The notes under the pieces are model-generated. The model was not told where the DNA came from. It searched no databases and saw nothing but the letters and a program-made list of their open reading frames with translations. This document shows, one piece after another, positions 11,547 to 22,144 of a stretch of 64,000 nucleotides of DNA (its first letter is position 1; each line of letters begins with the position of its first letter). The stretch covers positions 5,788,259-5,852,258 of the forward strand of contig NW_020654748.1 of NCBI RefSeq assembly GCF_003589595.1, read 5' to 3'. The position numbers and the translations under genes are program-made. Source of the stretch: Hyposmocoma kahamanoa. Its lineage: Eukaryota; Arthropoda; Insecta; Lepidoptera; Cosmopterigidae.

Positions 11547-11775
11547 AGAGTTCCAGGGAAGAACAATACTTATTTCTGCCGCCAATCAGTAATGTGAGCA
11601 TTATTGCACTCCGATTTTGAAGGGTGCTAGTGAGATTTCAGGCACATGGGACTTGTCAACTTAGTTTTTGGGTTTGCAATTTAAAGCTCTGCGTGGCACT
11701 ACAATTGCTATGGACAAGCATGTCGCTTACCACCAGGCGCGCGAATTGTTCGTTCCGTCACTTAGTTTCATAAAA
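11547..11775 (+). repeat. Family A retroposon, partial
   Basis: It carries 'tatttctgccgccaatcagt', 'aggcacatgggacttgtcaa' and the end 'cgtcacttagtttcataaaa'. The middle 'gggtgacgggcgcagtgg' section is deleted. An ORF1-like relic starts immediately after its A-rich end. Confidence 0.75.
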
Positions 11776-12285
11776 CCACCGAGACAAGAGGACTAGTGCG
11801 ACGAGGATGGTTTAAAAAAGGTGGAAAAGAAAAAGAAGTACACCAGCTATAACCTTAGTGGCACTGTCCCGACTGGCCCCAATCATCCATTGCGTCCAAC
11901 AGTCCCGACGACGTTGCTATATATGTCACGACTTCTTACTCCGCATATTCTGCGGATACTGTGTACATGTGAGTACATACTGGTGAAAGCCAATGCTGCC
12001 CTGAGGGTCGAGCAGATGGAGTCCCGCCAAAATGTGAATTATAATTCATTTATACTCAGAATACCAACTTAACATTTGTCGACCTTATGAAGGAGGACTT
12101 TTGGCCGAAGGGTGTAATGTTCCGTCGTTTCCGAAGACGGCTACCGGACACCCACATTGCGTCACACATCACGGTCCTTACGTGTAAATAAATAAATAGC
12201 GTTATTGTTTTATTATATTATTATGTATGTTGGTCTATATTTATGGGTCTTTTGTAACCAGAACACAAAATAAAAAATAAAAAAT
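11776..12285 (+). pseudogene. 5'-truncated copy of the ORF1-like retroelement
   Basis: Translation around 11821-12070 gives 'LSGTVPTGPNHPLRPTVPTT' then 'LLYMSRL', then after a diverged stretch 'ALRVEQMESRQNVNYNSF'. It lines up with the C-terminal half of the longer copy at 16398-17506 ('LCGTAPTGSNFLLRPAIPTT', 'TLRVERLESRHYVNFNSF'). A GAA codon in the longer copy is TAA here (about 12070), so the frame is broken just before the 'STxMKExFWPKGV' block. The downstream non-coding region also matches ('ttattatgtatgttggtct', 'atgggtct', then an A-rich tail ending near 12285). A shared 3' end plus truncated 5' end indicates retroposition. Confidence 0.85.
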
Positions 12286-12645
12286 TCGTCTGAATCGTAC
12301 GAATCCTATCTTAATTTATAAATAAACTTCATTGACGCGTATTACCGTAATTACTAATTAACAATAATATCTTAAAAACAGAGTCTCCTGGCTATAAACA
12401 AGCCTTGGAGGATATTAAAATTTCAAATTCAACATTCTAAATTCTCTAATATACTTGTTACCGACAATGTGTATAATCCGACTTTGTACAGACCGGCTAA
12501 AATGCTTCAGTGTACAATAAACAATAATACGTACACAATAAAATTTAGTTTAGCATGCTTACTATACTAAGTATGTTTATCATTAATTTCATACTTTACC
12601 TAATCTTGTTGTGGCTTCTATAGACACCAAATCTTATTCAAAGAA

Positions 12646-12667
12646 TGATAGATAGATAGATAGATAA
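12646..12667. repeat. (GATA)n microsatellite
   Basis: About five units of 'gata' lie directly upstream of a LINE 3' fragment. Confidence 0.9.
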
Positions 12668-13126
12668 AAATCCGCGCCTAATCGGCCCGGCTTATTATGA
12701 GCACCTACACGTAGACTTAAAAAATGAGCCTAATGATGAAACATTTGATCGTCGACTGAAAGACTTTTTGTTGGATAATGCGTATTATTCCACTGAAGAA
12801 TATAGGGACATGGTCTTGTAATATATGTTGTAATTTATAGATTATTAGGTATAGATATTATTTTACAGAAATGAATAAATTACATAAACTTTATGCATAC
12901 AATCATTATATTGACATAATTATTATTATATTATTTAATATGTTCCTACATTATTTCACATAACTACATTGACTATGTTAAAATTATGTAGTACAAAACT
13001 TGTACTGGATATTTGTAATTTTTTGAAATGTAACATTTATTACTATTTGTAACGATTCTTGTATTGTATGTAATAATGTAAAGTTTACAAGATAATAAAA
13101 TAAATCTAAATCTAAATCTAAATCTA
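12666..13126 (+). pseudogene. LINE ORF2 C-terminus with 3' UTR and TAAATC-repeat tail
   Basis: Frame from 12666 to the stop at 12819-12821 encodes 52 residues. They include 'GPAYYEHLHVDLKNEPNDET', 'FDRRLKDFLLDNAYYSTEEY' and 'RDMVL'. The closing 'RLKxFLLxxxYYxxEE(Y/F)' pattern is the known C-terminus of some CR1/Jockey-group LINEs (from memory). About 280 bp of AT-rich 3' UTR follow, and the copy ends in repeats of 'taaatc' (13101-13126), a typical LINE end. It is 5'-truncated, with no catalytic region. Confidence 0.75.
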
Positions 13127-13241
13127 TTACTTATAAATATAATAAATGTTTTATATTATTTTGTACTAATTGAGACTATCAGTGCAGAAGTGTTATAGCC
13201 CACATTTTTTTTTTCTACAATATTTTACTTTAAATTATATT

Positions 13242-13325
13242 AGTAGCAGTAGAGCTCCTTGTGAAAGAGTTCGTCCAGGGAAGCGGACTGCCACCTTATC
13301 TATTTCTGCCGCCAAGCAGTAAGGC
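13242..13325 (+). repeat. Family A 5' fragment
   Basis: It has the first about 80 bp of family A ('agtagagctccttgtgaaag', 'cttatctatttctgccgcca') and then unrelated sequence. It is 3'-truncated, which target-primed insertion alone does not produce, so a later deletion is likely. Confidence 0.75.
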
Positions 13326-13954
13326 GAACTTGAAGACTCCTCGGGAAAAATGATGAATGTCAAAAGATGAATGATTATAATTATCACTAAACATACAACT
13401 TTTTGACAGCAATTGTGTATATGTTATTTCATGGAAAATCAATAGCTTAATAAAACGGGAATAAAAACATATACATACACCGTACTATTAATGATGTAGC
13501 TTTCTTTTTAACTTAGTTAAATAAAGTAACAAAACAATCCAGTAAATCGTTCTGCAGACCGTCTAGTTAACAGGAATCTACGATAGAAAATCTCCACAGA
13601 AATAATAATAGTAAAAAGCTTTATTTAGCTTGGCTTTTAATAGCATGGTCCGTAGTTACATGTATTATGTAGATAAAAAGGAAAATGTTTCAGCCAAAAC
13701 TGTTTTTCAGATCCGAAACTCGCTACATTTTATAGGACTCGTATAACATGTCTCGACTAGCTCCAATAACATTATCACTAAGCAGTAAATATAGACAAAC
13801 TTAAAGCTATAGTTTTCATGGTGGTTACCCGAGTTACATAAAATACCCATTTAATAAAACCCCCAATTTGAAGTTTAGGTAGCATAGGCATAAATAAGTT
13901 TTTTTTTTAACATAACCTCAAAAGTTTGTGGAATTGTGTCTATTTGCCAAGTTT
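13326..13954. other. Stretch without a recognised gene
   Basis: AT-rich. 13600-13640 resembles a minus-strand LINE tail ('aaaaagctttatttagcttg') but has no coding remnant. Confidence 0.35.
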
Positions 13955-14720
13955 TTAACCGACTTTAAAAAGGAGAAGGTTTTCAATTCGACTGTGTTTT
14001 TAACCGACTTCAAAAAAGGAGAAGGTTCTCAATTCGTCTGTATGTTCTTTTTTTTTGTATATATGTTACGCGATAACTCCGGTATTTGTGAACCGATTTT
14101 TCATGATTCTTTTTTGTTGGAAAGGGGGTACTTCCATAGTGGTCCCATTTTATTTTGAAGAAAATCATCCACCTCGAAGGGTGGCTGTTCACGCATGAAG
14201 ATTCATTTTTATAAATAGCGCTTAAATTTACTTTAGGAGCAATTACTTTAATGGTTGATTTTGCTATTTCTCCAGTTCAAGACGTTTTTCTCTCAATATA
14301 CTTTGAGTAGTGAGAACCGATTTTTACTATCTCCAGTGTCAAGTCCTGTATGGTGGCGAACTATATATTTCAATAAATCTTAACAAATAGACATAATTCC
14401 ATTTACTTTTGAGGTCGGTTTTTTTAGTACTCTGTACTGAGATTATTTCTTTATATGTATGTTACGCGATTACTCCGGCTTGTGGACCGATTTTGATGAT
14501 TCTTTTTTGTTGGAAAGAGGGTACCTCACTATTGGTCCCAATTTGGTTTCAATTTGATGAACATATTCTAACTCTTTTTTTCACCTCGATTAGGGTGGCA
14601 AACTAGGGGATAAATTCCGTTTCACGTATTTTCCGGTAACCGATTTCAATAAAACTTGGCAAATAGATCCCACGAACTTTTGAGGTCGGTTTTTTTATTA
14701 CTTTGTACTGAGATTATCTT
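13955..14720 (+). repeat. Family E dispersed element, long copy
   Basis: It starts with two tandem near-copies of 'accgacttcaaaaaaggaga' (13957 and 14002). It contains twice the block 'gattcttttttgttggaaag' and ends with 'tttgaggtcggtttttttat' near 14695. The start and end are imperfect inverted copies (aaccgact-caaaa). Segments recur at 1465, 15185, 18655, 26160, 28500 and 42645. It has no protein motif; it is either a non-autonomous DNA element or a Helitron-type relic. Confidence 0.7.
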
Positions 14721-14744
14721 TTAAATTTTTATTGATTTTATATT

Positions 14745-14935
14745 CAATTCTTTTTTGGGAAATTACTCCACTAGTTTGTTATAATTATTAATACAAAGAT
14801 CGAACACTCAGAAAAAAATCCTTCGATCCGGCCGGATTCGAACCGACGTCTTCTAGCTTACCGTGCCAGACGCTATACCAACTAGGCAACGGAACGAACC
14901 AGCGGACCTCACGAATTTTTCTATGTGCTTGCGTC
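14745..14935 (-). repeat. tRNA-derived SINE (family C), minus strand
   Basis: On the minus strand a tRNA-like head reads 'gcctagttggtatagcg' (A box) and 'ggttcgaatcc' (B box), followed by the family C tail (plus-strand 'acaaagatcgaacactcag' and 'ccactagtttgttataatta'). The acceptor arm pairs poorly, so I call a SINE head and not a tRNA gene. Confidence 0.75.
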
Positions 14936-15184
14936 GTGTCTTTGTATTTGGTTTTTCAACGACTTTTTAGTCGTAGCGATTTTTTTGAAATTGATTGAAT
15001 AGATCAGATTATCTTTTCAAAGATCGGCAAAGATCCATAATCTGACCCAGTCAATGGATGTTTGCATACAAAAACCACATTAGTTTTAAATTATGCAAAA
15101 ATAAACCACTTTTTATTTTATGTAAAAAAATATTGAAAATGTACGGGGTTACCATGTACTAGGGCAATAAAGATTTGATATTAA

Positions 15185-15350
15185 ACATATTTTGCCACCC
15201 TTAGAGGTCGAATATGTTCTTCAAATTTAAATGGGATCATTGAGATACCCGCTTTCCAACAAAAAAGGAGTTGTCGCGTAATATACATACAAAAAATAAA
15301 TACGGTCTAATTGTAAACATCCCTTTTTTTAAAGTCGGGTGCAAAGGGCA
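15185..15350 (-). repeat. Family E fragment
   Basis: It shares 'ttcttcaaatttaaatggga', 'tttccaacaaaaaagga' and a terminal 'aaagtcggg' with family E. It is also the uninterrupted sequence against which the insertion at 43139-43622 can be recognised. Confidence 0.7.
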
Positions 15351-15762
15351 AAGTTTCACTAACCCCTCCATTTAACATAAAGCATAAACTCTATTCTAGA
15401 GGTGCACATTTTTATTAGTGAACTAAACTCGTGTGACGAACTACGGCTGGCGGATTGACATCGACAAGAACCATAATGCTCATACGGTGCGCTCGTAAAA
15501 TTTTATAGACCCCAGGATGTAACCCGAGAGAATCCCGCCCGTTATGCTCTCAAGACACACTTATCTAACCGTGATTAATTTGTTTTATCCAAACATGGCA
15601 GAAATATATTCTCACTCCAACGATCAATGGAAATTTGGTCTCGTTGATTTCATACAAGTCTTCAATTAGCAAGTCTATATACGGCGTTTGAATTATAACA
15701 CGGTTTTATAAAAAGTCATTAGAGTTGAATGAAACTTTATTACTTTATTTAAGTATGTTTCA
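15351..15762. other. Stretch without a recognised feature
   Basis: No supported gene or repeat. Confidence 0.35.
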
Positions 15763-15892
15763 AGTAGCAGTAGAGCTCCTTGTGAAAGAGTTCATCCTGG
15801 AAAGTACTGCCAGTTTATCTATTTCTCCCACCAAGCAGTAATGTAAGCATTACTGCGTTCCGGTTTAGAAGGGTAAGGGTGCTTTATATAAA
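15763..15892 (+). repeat. Family A 5' part
   Basis: It runs from 'agtagagctccttgtgaaag' to 'agaagggtaagggtgctt' and then stops, so it is truncated at the 3' side. Confidence 0.75.
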
Positions 15893-15977
15893 CACAGGCC
15901 CATACATATAACACTTACAACAAAACATATCAACAATGGTTTTTTATTATAACTAAAACTAATTTAACAACAGTTGA

Positions 15978-16150
15978 CGTTTACCATGCCGAAATGCCAT
16001 GCAGAGGCCCCAGGTTGGATTCCCGGGCTGGGAGAAATATTTGTATGGCCTATATGGCATATTTCTCTCGTGAGTTTGGGTGTAATTTGTGATTGTCTAT
16101 GTGTGTGTACATAACACCCACGGCACAGGGTTTCCCTAGTGCGGGGCTTA
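15978..16150 (+). repeat. tRNA-derived SINE (family B), 5' end lost
   Basis: It starts inside the tRNA-like head ('ttaccatgccgaaatgcc'), keeps the B-box-like 'ggttggattcccgggc', and continues with the body 'aaatatttgtatggcct', 'ctctcgtgagtttgggtgta' and 'agggtttccctagtgcgggg'. Other copies: 30686, 32926 (minus) and 41698. Confidence 0.85.
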
Positions 16151-16397
16151 AAAAAAGTTAATTTCCATTTTTGCTTTATTTTGTAATTGTTTAAGTACAC
16201 ATATGCTCCTGTCTTATGCCTATCTTTCACTATATTATAACACAGGTTAATCCTAGTATAGACACCAGACTTTTACAAACGAAACTTTAAAATCATGAAG
16301 TCCGGTGCGATGCACGCTCAGATTCGGACGTGCTCACACAGTAAGAATTATATTAATTCGCGATCCACGCGGTAATGACCGCTGCGCGTAATTGACT

Positions 16398-17506
16398 ATG
16401 GGTTCCCAACAACTCATAGCCAATGAACTGCTGGCGTTCATACAACACGCCATCGACACTATGGACGAGGTCAGCATCATGCAGATCTGCAAATCAAACT
16501 TTAAAGAAGATGAGATTTGCAGTGGCAAGGCGCTGCTTTTCCGTGTGCTTGGCAAGGCCGAGCAGATGCCATCTCGCCGGAGGGATGGAGGAACGAAGAG
16601 TATCCAGGACATTATAACGATGTTAAAGGAAACCGACCCAGACGACGTGCCTGCTTTCGTGGCAAAGGAGGACCATGTCGATGTCACTAGGCTGCTTAAG
16701 GACATCACATCCCTGAAAGCAAGTCTGGCCGAAGTTCAATGTAAATTGGAGGCTTCGGATAACACCATCTGTGAGTTACGTGCCCAAGTTGTATTACTGA
16801 GTAGTGCAATTTCGGTAAGTAGGTCACCCGAGGCCTGTAACGTGAATACTCGTCGCGGGGCACATAATGCATCTATCGGCAGTTTTGAGTCGGCCCATAT
16901 GGATGCGTCACCGATTCCCCGCGCCCCGCCCCTCGATTGTCCGCTCCGGCGGAGACGTCACGCGTAAACACGTTGACCCCTCCACGTGATTACGCCGCTG
17001 TCGCAGCTGTTAACCGACCCGTTGCTCCACAACCACAAGCCAGGCAGCTATCAACGAAGGGGATGAAAAAACCTCGTGTACCTGTCTCTGAAGTTGCAAA
17101 ACCACAGAGGCAGACGGACCGGTGCGACGATGACGGCTTCACAAAGGTGGAGAAGAAGAAGAGGAAGCCCACCAGCCGTAACCTGTGCGGCACTGCACCG
17201 ACAGGGTCCAACTTTTTGCTGCGTCCGGCAATCCCGACAACGCTGCTGTACCTGTCACGCCTGCATTACTCCACGAAGTCTGAGGAGATAGTGGAGTACA
17301 TCAGGTTGAAATCCAAATACACCCTGAGGGTCGAGCGGTTGGAGTCCCGCCACTACGTGAACTTTAATTCGTTTGTGGTGAGAGTGCCGACCGAACATCT
17401 GTCGACCTTCATGAAGGAGGAGTTCTGGCCGAAGGGTGTCCTATACCGGCGATTCCGTGGCCGGTTGCCTGACACCAGATGGCGCCACACGTCGCCGACA
17501 ACCTAA
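16398..17506 (+). pseudogene. Retroelement ORF1-like protein, frameshifted, with own 3' UTR
   Basis: An ATG at 16398 opens 'MGSQQLIANELLAFIQHAID', and the frame stays open to a stop at about 16965. The second half continues in another frame from about 16940 to 17506 ('PPRDYAAVAAVNRPVA', 'CDDDGFTKVEKKKRKPTSRN', 'FWPKGVLYRRFRGRLPDT'). One indel between about 16921 and 16950 therefore separates the two halves of one protein of about 370 residues. The first half has a heptad-like stretch ('LLKDITSLKASLAEVQCKLE') suggesting a coiled coil; the second is basic, which fits an RNA-binding ORF1-type protein. I recall close relatives annotated in lepidopteran genomes. No reverse transcriptase follows: a 3' UTR ('tattgttatgtatgttagtc') and an A-rich tail end the element at about 17628, as in the copy at 11776-12285. 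Confidence 0.8.
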
Positions 17507-17865
17507 ATACGTGTTAAATTAGTAATAGTGTTATTTTATATTGTTATGTATGTTAGTCTGTAAGGTATGTATCTATGGGTCTCAGTAACCTGAATATAAA
17601 TAAAGAAATAAAAATAATAAAATAAAAAAGAATCTCTACTTTAATAAGACAAGTTGTTTGAGTTATATATCACTATTTATTAACATCTAAAGCAAATAAT
17701 ATTTAATGCGCTTGAGTAAAACTAAAAGAGGTCTGTCAATAAATCATATAAAATACAAAGCGGAATAGGCCTGGTAGGATACTTGAATGAAAGATACTGG
17801 AAGTGGTATCTACAATCAGAGTAGATATTGTTTGCAACACAGAAGTAAGAGTTCGCCAATGGAAG

Positions 17866-18023
17866 TTTTTTTTATAATACCAAGTGTACCTGGTGGTAAG
17901 CGACACGCCTATCCATAACAGTTGTAGTGCCACTCAGAGTTTTATATCGCAAAGGTCTGAGAGACCACCCTGATACATAAGTTGATAAGTGTAATTCCAC
18001 CAACACCCTTAACCCTTCAAGAC
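17866..18023 (-). repeat. Family A fragment
   Basis: Antisense 3' half of family A: T-rich start, 'cctggtggtaagcgacacgc', 'gtagtgccactcagag', ending at 'cacccttaacccttcaa'. Confidence 0.75.
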
Positions 18024-18107
18024 CATGTGAGGACCATAGACCACAGGCATATATAAGTATAAGTTTCTATTGTGAAAGTTAATAAAGACATTTTCATTTT
18101 CATGAGA

Positions 18108-18271
18108 TTGGTCAACTCATGTCTCAGGGTGACAGGCGCAGTGGCAGCCTCCCTGCGAAACTTTGCGATTGAAGATCTGAGTGGTACTGCAACTGCTATG
18201 GACAGAGGCGTCCAGTAACACCAGGTGCACGAGTTTTTCGTCCCGTCACTTAGAATAATAAAAAAAATATT
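18108..18271 (+). repeat. Family A 3' half
   Basis: It runs from 'gtcaactcatgtctcagggt' through 'gatctgagtggtactgcaac' to 'cccgtcacttagaataataa' and an A run. It lies next to the opposite-strand copy at 17866, forming a loose inverted pair. Confidence 0.75.
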
Positions 18272-18382
18272 GCAGTCGGACTTAACTTCGTGGTGTGAAG
18301 TTTTGAAAATAAACGTTAATAATGCATTTGTGTAATTCACCCGAAAAGTGATTTATGGATTTCAATGATCGTATAACATAAC

Positions 18383-18626
18383 TAGGATGGATGCAGATCA
18401 GTGGACAAGGAGGACCATGGAGTGGCGACCATGTGCCAGGGCAGATGTCGTCCGCCAGTTCGTTGGGTGGATGACATTAAAATTTTCGCGGGCCGCACTA
18501 CAACAACAAACCAGCCGACGCATGTGGCACGGGAGCGACATAAATGGAGAGATATGGAGGAGGCCTATATTCGAAGACGGATGAAGTGGAGGCTGGTTGA
18601 TGATGATGATGATGATGATGATAATG
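18383..18626 (+). pseudogene. RTE-type LINE C-terminus with (GAT)n tail
   Basis: Translation shows 'DQWTRRTMEWRP' in one frame, then after a frameshift near 18435-18450 'CRPPVRWVDDIKIFAGR', 'ARERHKWRDMEEAYIRRRM'. The set (W-T-x-R-T-MEWRP, GRPPxRWxDDIxxxAG, RxxWRxMEEAY) is the C-terminal signature of RTE-clade LINEs. It ends in a GAT repeat (18599-18625), the usual kind of simple-repeat tail for this clade. The long aspartate run seen in one frame is only this repeat translated. It is 5'-truncated and non-functional. Confidence 0.85.
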
Positions 18627-18654
18627 AGTGCCATCGTAAATATGTAAAATATTT

Positions 18655-19030
18655 ATTGTTTTTAACCGACGATGTTGGAAAGAGGGTACCTCCTTAGTGG
18701 TCCCATTTCATTTTGAAGAAAATCATCAACCTTTAAGGGTTTGGTTTTAAGGGCGTGATCAGCCACGCATGAACATTCATTTTTATAAATAGCGCCTAAA
18801 TTTTACTTAAGGAGCAATTATTTTAATGGTTGGTTTTACTATTCTCCAATTCAAGGCGTTTTTCTCTCTCAATATACTTTGAGTAATGAGAACTGATTGT
18901 TATTATCTCCTGTGTCAAGTCCTGTATAGTGGCGAACTAAACATCCCCATATTTCAATAAAACTTGGCAAATGGATGTAATTCCACGTACTCTTGAGATC
19001 GGTTTTTTTAGTACTCTGTACTGAGACTAT
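18655..19030 (+). repeat. Family E copy, one unit
   Basis: It contains 'tttttaaccgacg', 'gttggaaagagggtacctcc', 'attttgaagaaaatcatc', 'ttctctctcaatatactttg', and ends with 'ttgagatcggtttttttagt' and 'actctgtactgaga'. It matches the first unit of the 13955-14720 copy. Confidence 0.75.
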
Positions 19031-19170
19031 GTCTCTGTAAAAAAGAAAATACACAATTAAAACAATAAGGGCGCTGCTTCAAACTTACATTGATCGTCCT
19101 AATTTGTAATTTTAATCAAAGTAAATTTTACATAGTATTGTAGGGAATTAAATAAATGAATGTAAAAATA

Positions 19171-19246
19171 GTTTTTGAAGGGTAATCTTTACCCTGCTGC
19201 TGGTGATATTACGGGCACATGAGACTCGTCAATTTATTTGTCAGGC
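19171..19246 (+). repeat. Family A central fragment
   Basis: 'tttttgaagggtaatcttta' to 'ctcgtcaatttatttgtcag'; diverged. Confidence 0.55.
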
Positions 19247-19363
19247 TATATACATATATGTAACTTTAGAAATGTAATTAACATTGCTTGTTCAGACCTC
19301 ATAATTTTCTTCTTTCAAGAACGAGTGTGCTGTTACTCTAGCAAGGCTTTATAAAATTAATTA

Positions 19364-19436
19364 GAAGTACTTACTGCCCCCTTATCTATTTCTGCTGCCA
19401 AGCAGTAATGTGAGCATTACTGCGTTTCGGTTTTTT
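19364..19436 (+). repeat. Family A 5'-side fragment
   Basis: It carries 'cttatctatttctgctgcca' and 'agcattactgcgtttcggtt'. It is separated from the 19171 fragment by about 120 bp and in the wrong order, so the two come from separate insertions or a rearrangement. Confidence 0.6.
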
Positions 19437-19762
19437 AAACGGCGCATATTTAATGTATTTTTTAAAAACTCAATATGTGTATAATTGTTTGTTTAGTGTT
19501 TCGTTGATTGCTTTCAAAGTTACATACTGTTATCATCTTTAGTTGTGGAATTTAGCCGCTTAAATTGTGACGACTATAGGAAAACAATAATGTGTGTTCA
19601 TCTTTTTGTCTCTGTGTTCATGTTAAACTTGCTGTACATAATTCGATTTGGTGCAAGCTCGTGTATCAGGAATTTACTCAAACTCGTAAAGATAACTTTA
19701 AACGATATTAGATAACTTCGCAAATATAACATTGCAGCGAATTGCAAGAGTTATTATTATTA
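19437..19762. other. Stretch without a recognised feature
   Basis: AT-rich, nothing supported. Confidence 0.35.
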
Positions 19763-20042
19763 TTTTATACTACCAAGTGACGGGACAAACAAGTCAGAAC
19801 AAGCCAGACACACGTCTGATGGTAAGCTACACGCCTGTCCATGACAGTTGCAGTGCCACTCGGAGCTTTAAATCACTGCCACTGTACCTGTCATCCTGAG
19901 AGATAAGTTGACAAGCCCCATGTGCCTATAATTTCACCAGCACCCTTACCCTTCAAAACTGGAACGCAGTAATGCTCGCACTACTTGGCGGTAGAAATAA
20001 GTAACTTCCCAGGACGAAATCTTTCACATGGAGCTCTACTAA
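19763..20042 (-). repeat. Family A retroposon, near full length, minus strand
   Basis: Complete order on the minus strand: the start block is at 20042 (plus-strand 'cacatggagctctact') and the 3' end at 19763 ('accaagtgacgggacaaaca'). The section corresponding to 'cctcagatctttgcg' is shortened and 'caagccagacaca' is inserted near 19800. Confidence 0.8.
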
Positions 20043-20807
20043 AATATATTCTGCAATACTGCGCGTAAAGGCAACGATGTAATATTGACTTTCGGTTAAA
20101 TTATTTTTGGTGGATTTGTATCTAATGTGTACCACTATAATATTATTTAGATATTCTCGGTTGTGTTCTATGAAAACTAAACTGAAATTAACTTGTAGTG
20201 GTGTCACGTCTATTCGACATTATTTGTGTGGCTCACCCTGTTAATGAATTATTGAATTTCGAATTCCCATCACTGGTTTATGAACTTTTGACATGTGTCA
20301 TTCTAATCAAACTGAATTTTACGGGTTTTATACAAGTTTGTTGTTTTCTGATCGATTTTGTTCTTGTGTATTGCGTAAATAATGTAGTATATTTGGGAAT
20401 GTTTTCATGCATTATACTTTGACTACTTCTTCTTTCTGTGTAATTTAGTGGCTTGTTCTGTCTCACAATTCCGCCACTACCACTATCTACGTAACAACGT
20501 AGATAGCCTCCACACGACAGGAAGTGGTTTTAATTTAAATATGATTTTGACCATTACTACCGAATTTGAGACTCGAGTCAATCAATCTTTAACCATGCCA
20601 ATTTTTTAATTCTTTGCACTTTTCACCTTTATCACAATACCAAAAAAAGTGAATTTTGTTTAATTTAGATTATTTCTAATAAAGGTTGATTAATGTTTTA
20701 CAAAGTACATGTCAAAGATAATTAAATTGTAATTTTGTATCCACTGTGAGGCAACAAACGCAGTTTTGAATCAAATCAGATCGAAGGAATTTATATTGTG
20801 TTTGAGC
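20043..20807. other. Stretch without a recognised gene
   Basis: AT-rich. Short ORFs near 20200-20420 have no recognisable domain. Confidence 0.35.
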
Positions 20808-20983
20808 ATGTCGTGTGCCCGATGTTAAACTACACGCTTGTCCATAAGGTTGCACTGCCACTCAGAGCTTTAAATTGCAAAGATTTGAGAGACATTGTCC
20901 CTGCGCCCGTCACCCTGAGACATAAGTTAACAAGCCCCATGTGCCTCTAATTTTATCAGTACCCATACCCTTCAAAACCGGAT
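20808..20983 (-). repeat. Family A 3' half, minus strand
   Basis: 'gcccgatgttaaactacacg' through 'gcgcccgtcaccctgagaca' to 'accaataccc'-type end near 'ccttcaaaaccgga'. The outer end is truncated. Confidence 0.75.
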
Positions 20984-21683
20984 TCTTATTACAATTTTGT
21001 ATTCTCACTTATTTTTGTTCCGTTAAAGTTGTTCCTGGTATATTTATTTAAAATGGAAGTAGTACATACACTCTTTAGCAAACGATTCAAATGAGCACGC
21101 GTTTAAGATCTTAATCAAGAGTGACATCAATTTGCTGGTCCAATAAACAGGGCTCAACGATCGCTGACGTATAAAGTATTCAACGTCAATCTATAAGCGA
21201 ACATGGGTATCCCCGTCTCTTGGTTGTCCAATGCAAAGTTATCTTTACAGACAGGAAAATTCCTCTAGTGATTTATTTGTTAATAGCATATTATGCAATC
21301 GTTGCATAGTGAGGGTTCTTAAAGTTGACTACAGTGTTTAATAGGTACGTGATTTTAAGACCTAATTATGTAATGATTGAATAAATAAAATAATGAAACA
21401 CAGCCAATATTTAATGTATATTTTGTTGACAATCCACGACAATAAACTCTAACGGAAGCCAAATAAGCGCTACAAAACAAAAAACCAAAGAGGAATGAAA
21501 CCAATGAAGTGTCCGTATTGGCCAAGTATCGCTTATATTTCAACCAATCAGGAGGCAGTAGAGCAAGGAATAGCGTCATATATGATATTTTATATTGTTT
21601 TTAATATAGTTACTTTTTGCCAAATGGTTACGTCCACAGATATAGAAAAAAAGGGGAGATATGGTATAGGGGCGTGGTACGCG
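20984..21683. other. Stretch without a recognised feature
   Basis: AT-rich; nothing supported before the hairpin at 21684. Confidence 0.35.
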
Positions 21684-21720
21684 TCGCCTCGATATGGTCA
21701 AAATTACCATATCGAGGTGA
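21684..21720. repeat. Strong hairpin (15-bp stem, 7-nt loop)
   Basis: The arm 'tcgcctcgatatggt' (21684-21698) pairs with 'accatatcgaggtga' (21706-21720) with one G-T pair. Outside it 'ggcgtg' (21671-21676) can pair with 'cacgcc' (21721-21726) across a 7-nt bulge. Function is unknown; it could be a remnant of a foldback element. Confidence 0.7.
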
Positions 21721-21893
21721 CACGCCTACAAACATCTTCACAGTGACATGGCGACCGTTGTACATACAAGATCTCTCATAAAACGTAAAAATGCCAAGTT
21801 GTAGCGATACACCTTGTAAAAATTGGAGTGAAAACAAAAATTTTAAAACCAGTGAGATAACATTCCACCGGCTATTTGCATTTTTAGTTACTA

Positions 21894-21922
21894 CACACAT
21901 CAAAAGTGTCTAGGGATCAAGT
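21894..21922 (+). repeat. Left terminal inverted repeat of the Tc1-like element
   Basis: It begins 'cacacatcaaaagtgtctag' and continues 'ggatcaagt', identical over 29 bp to the reverse complement of 23410-23438. The preceding TA is the target duplication. Confidence 0.95.
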
Positions 21923-22144
21923 ACGTTTAAGAGTATTGCTGCAATTAGGGTTAATTATATTAACTTTTTTGTATCGCTATTGATACTTTTTAGTGAGTTT
22001 TAACATTTAAATAAGGAATATTGTTTAAAATTCGATAACAAGAAGAAAATCGATTGTCAATGTGGTTTTGTATAAAAATGAGTTATAGCGTTTTGACAAA
22101 ATCATTACAATATCTGCATCGGAACCGAAATAATTTACATTATT

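Noticed and set aside
14822..14900. A functional tRNA gene on the minus strand
   Set aside because: A and B boxes are present, but the acceptor stem has mismatches and the block is followed by the family C SINE tail, so it is a SINE head.
18599..18625. Aspartate-rich protein tail
   Set aside because: It is the translated (GAT)n tail of an RTE-type LINE fragment.
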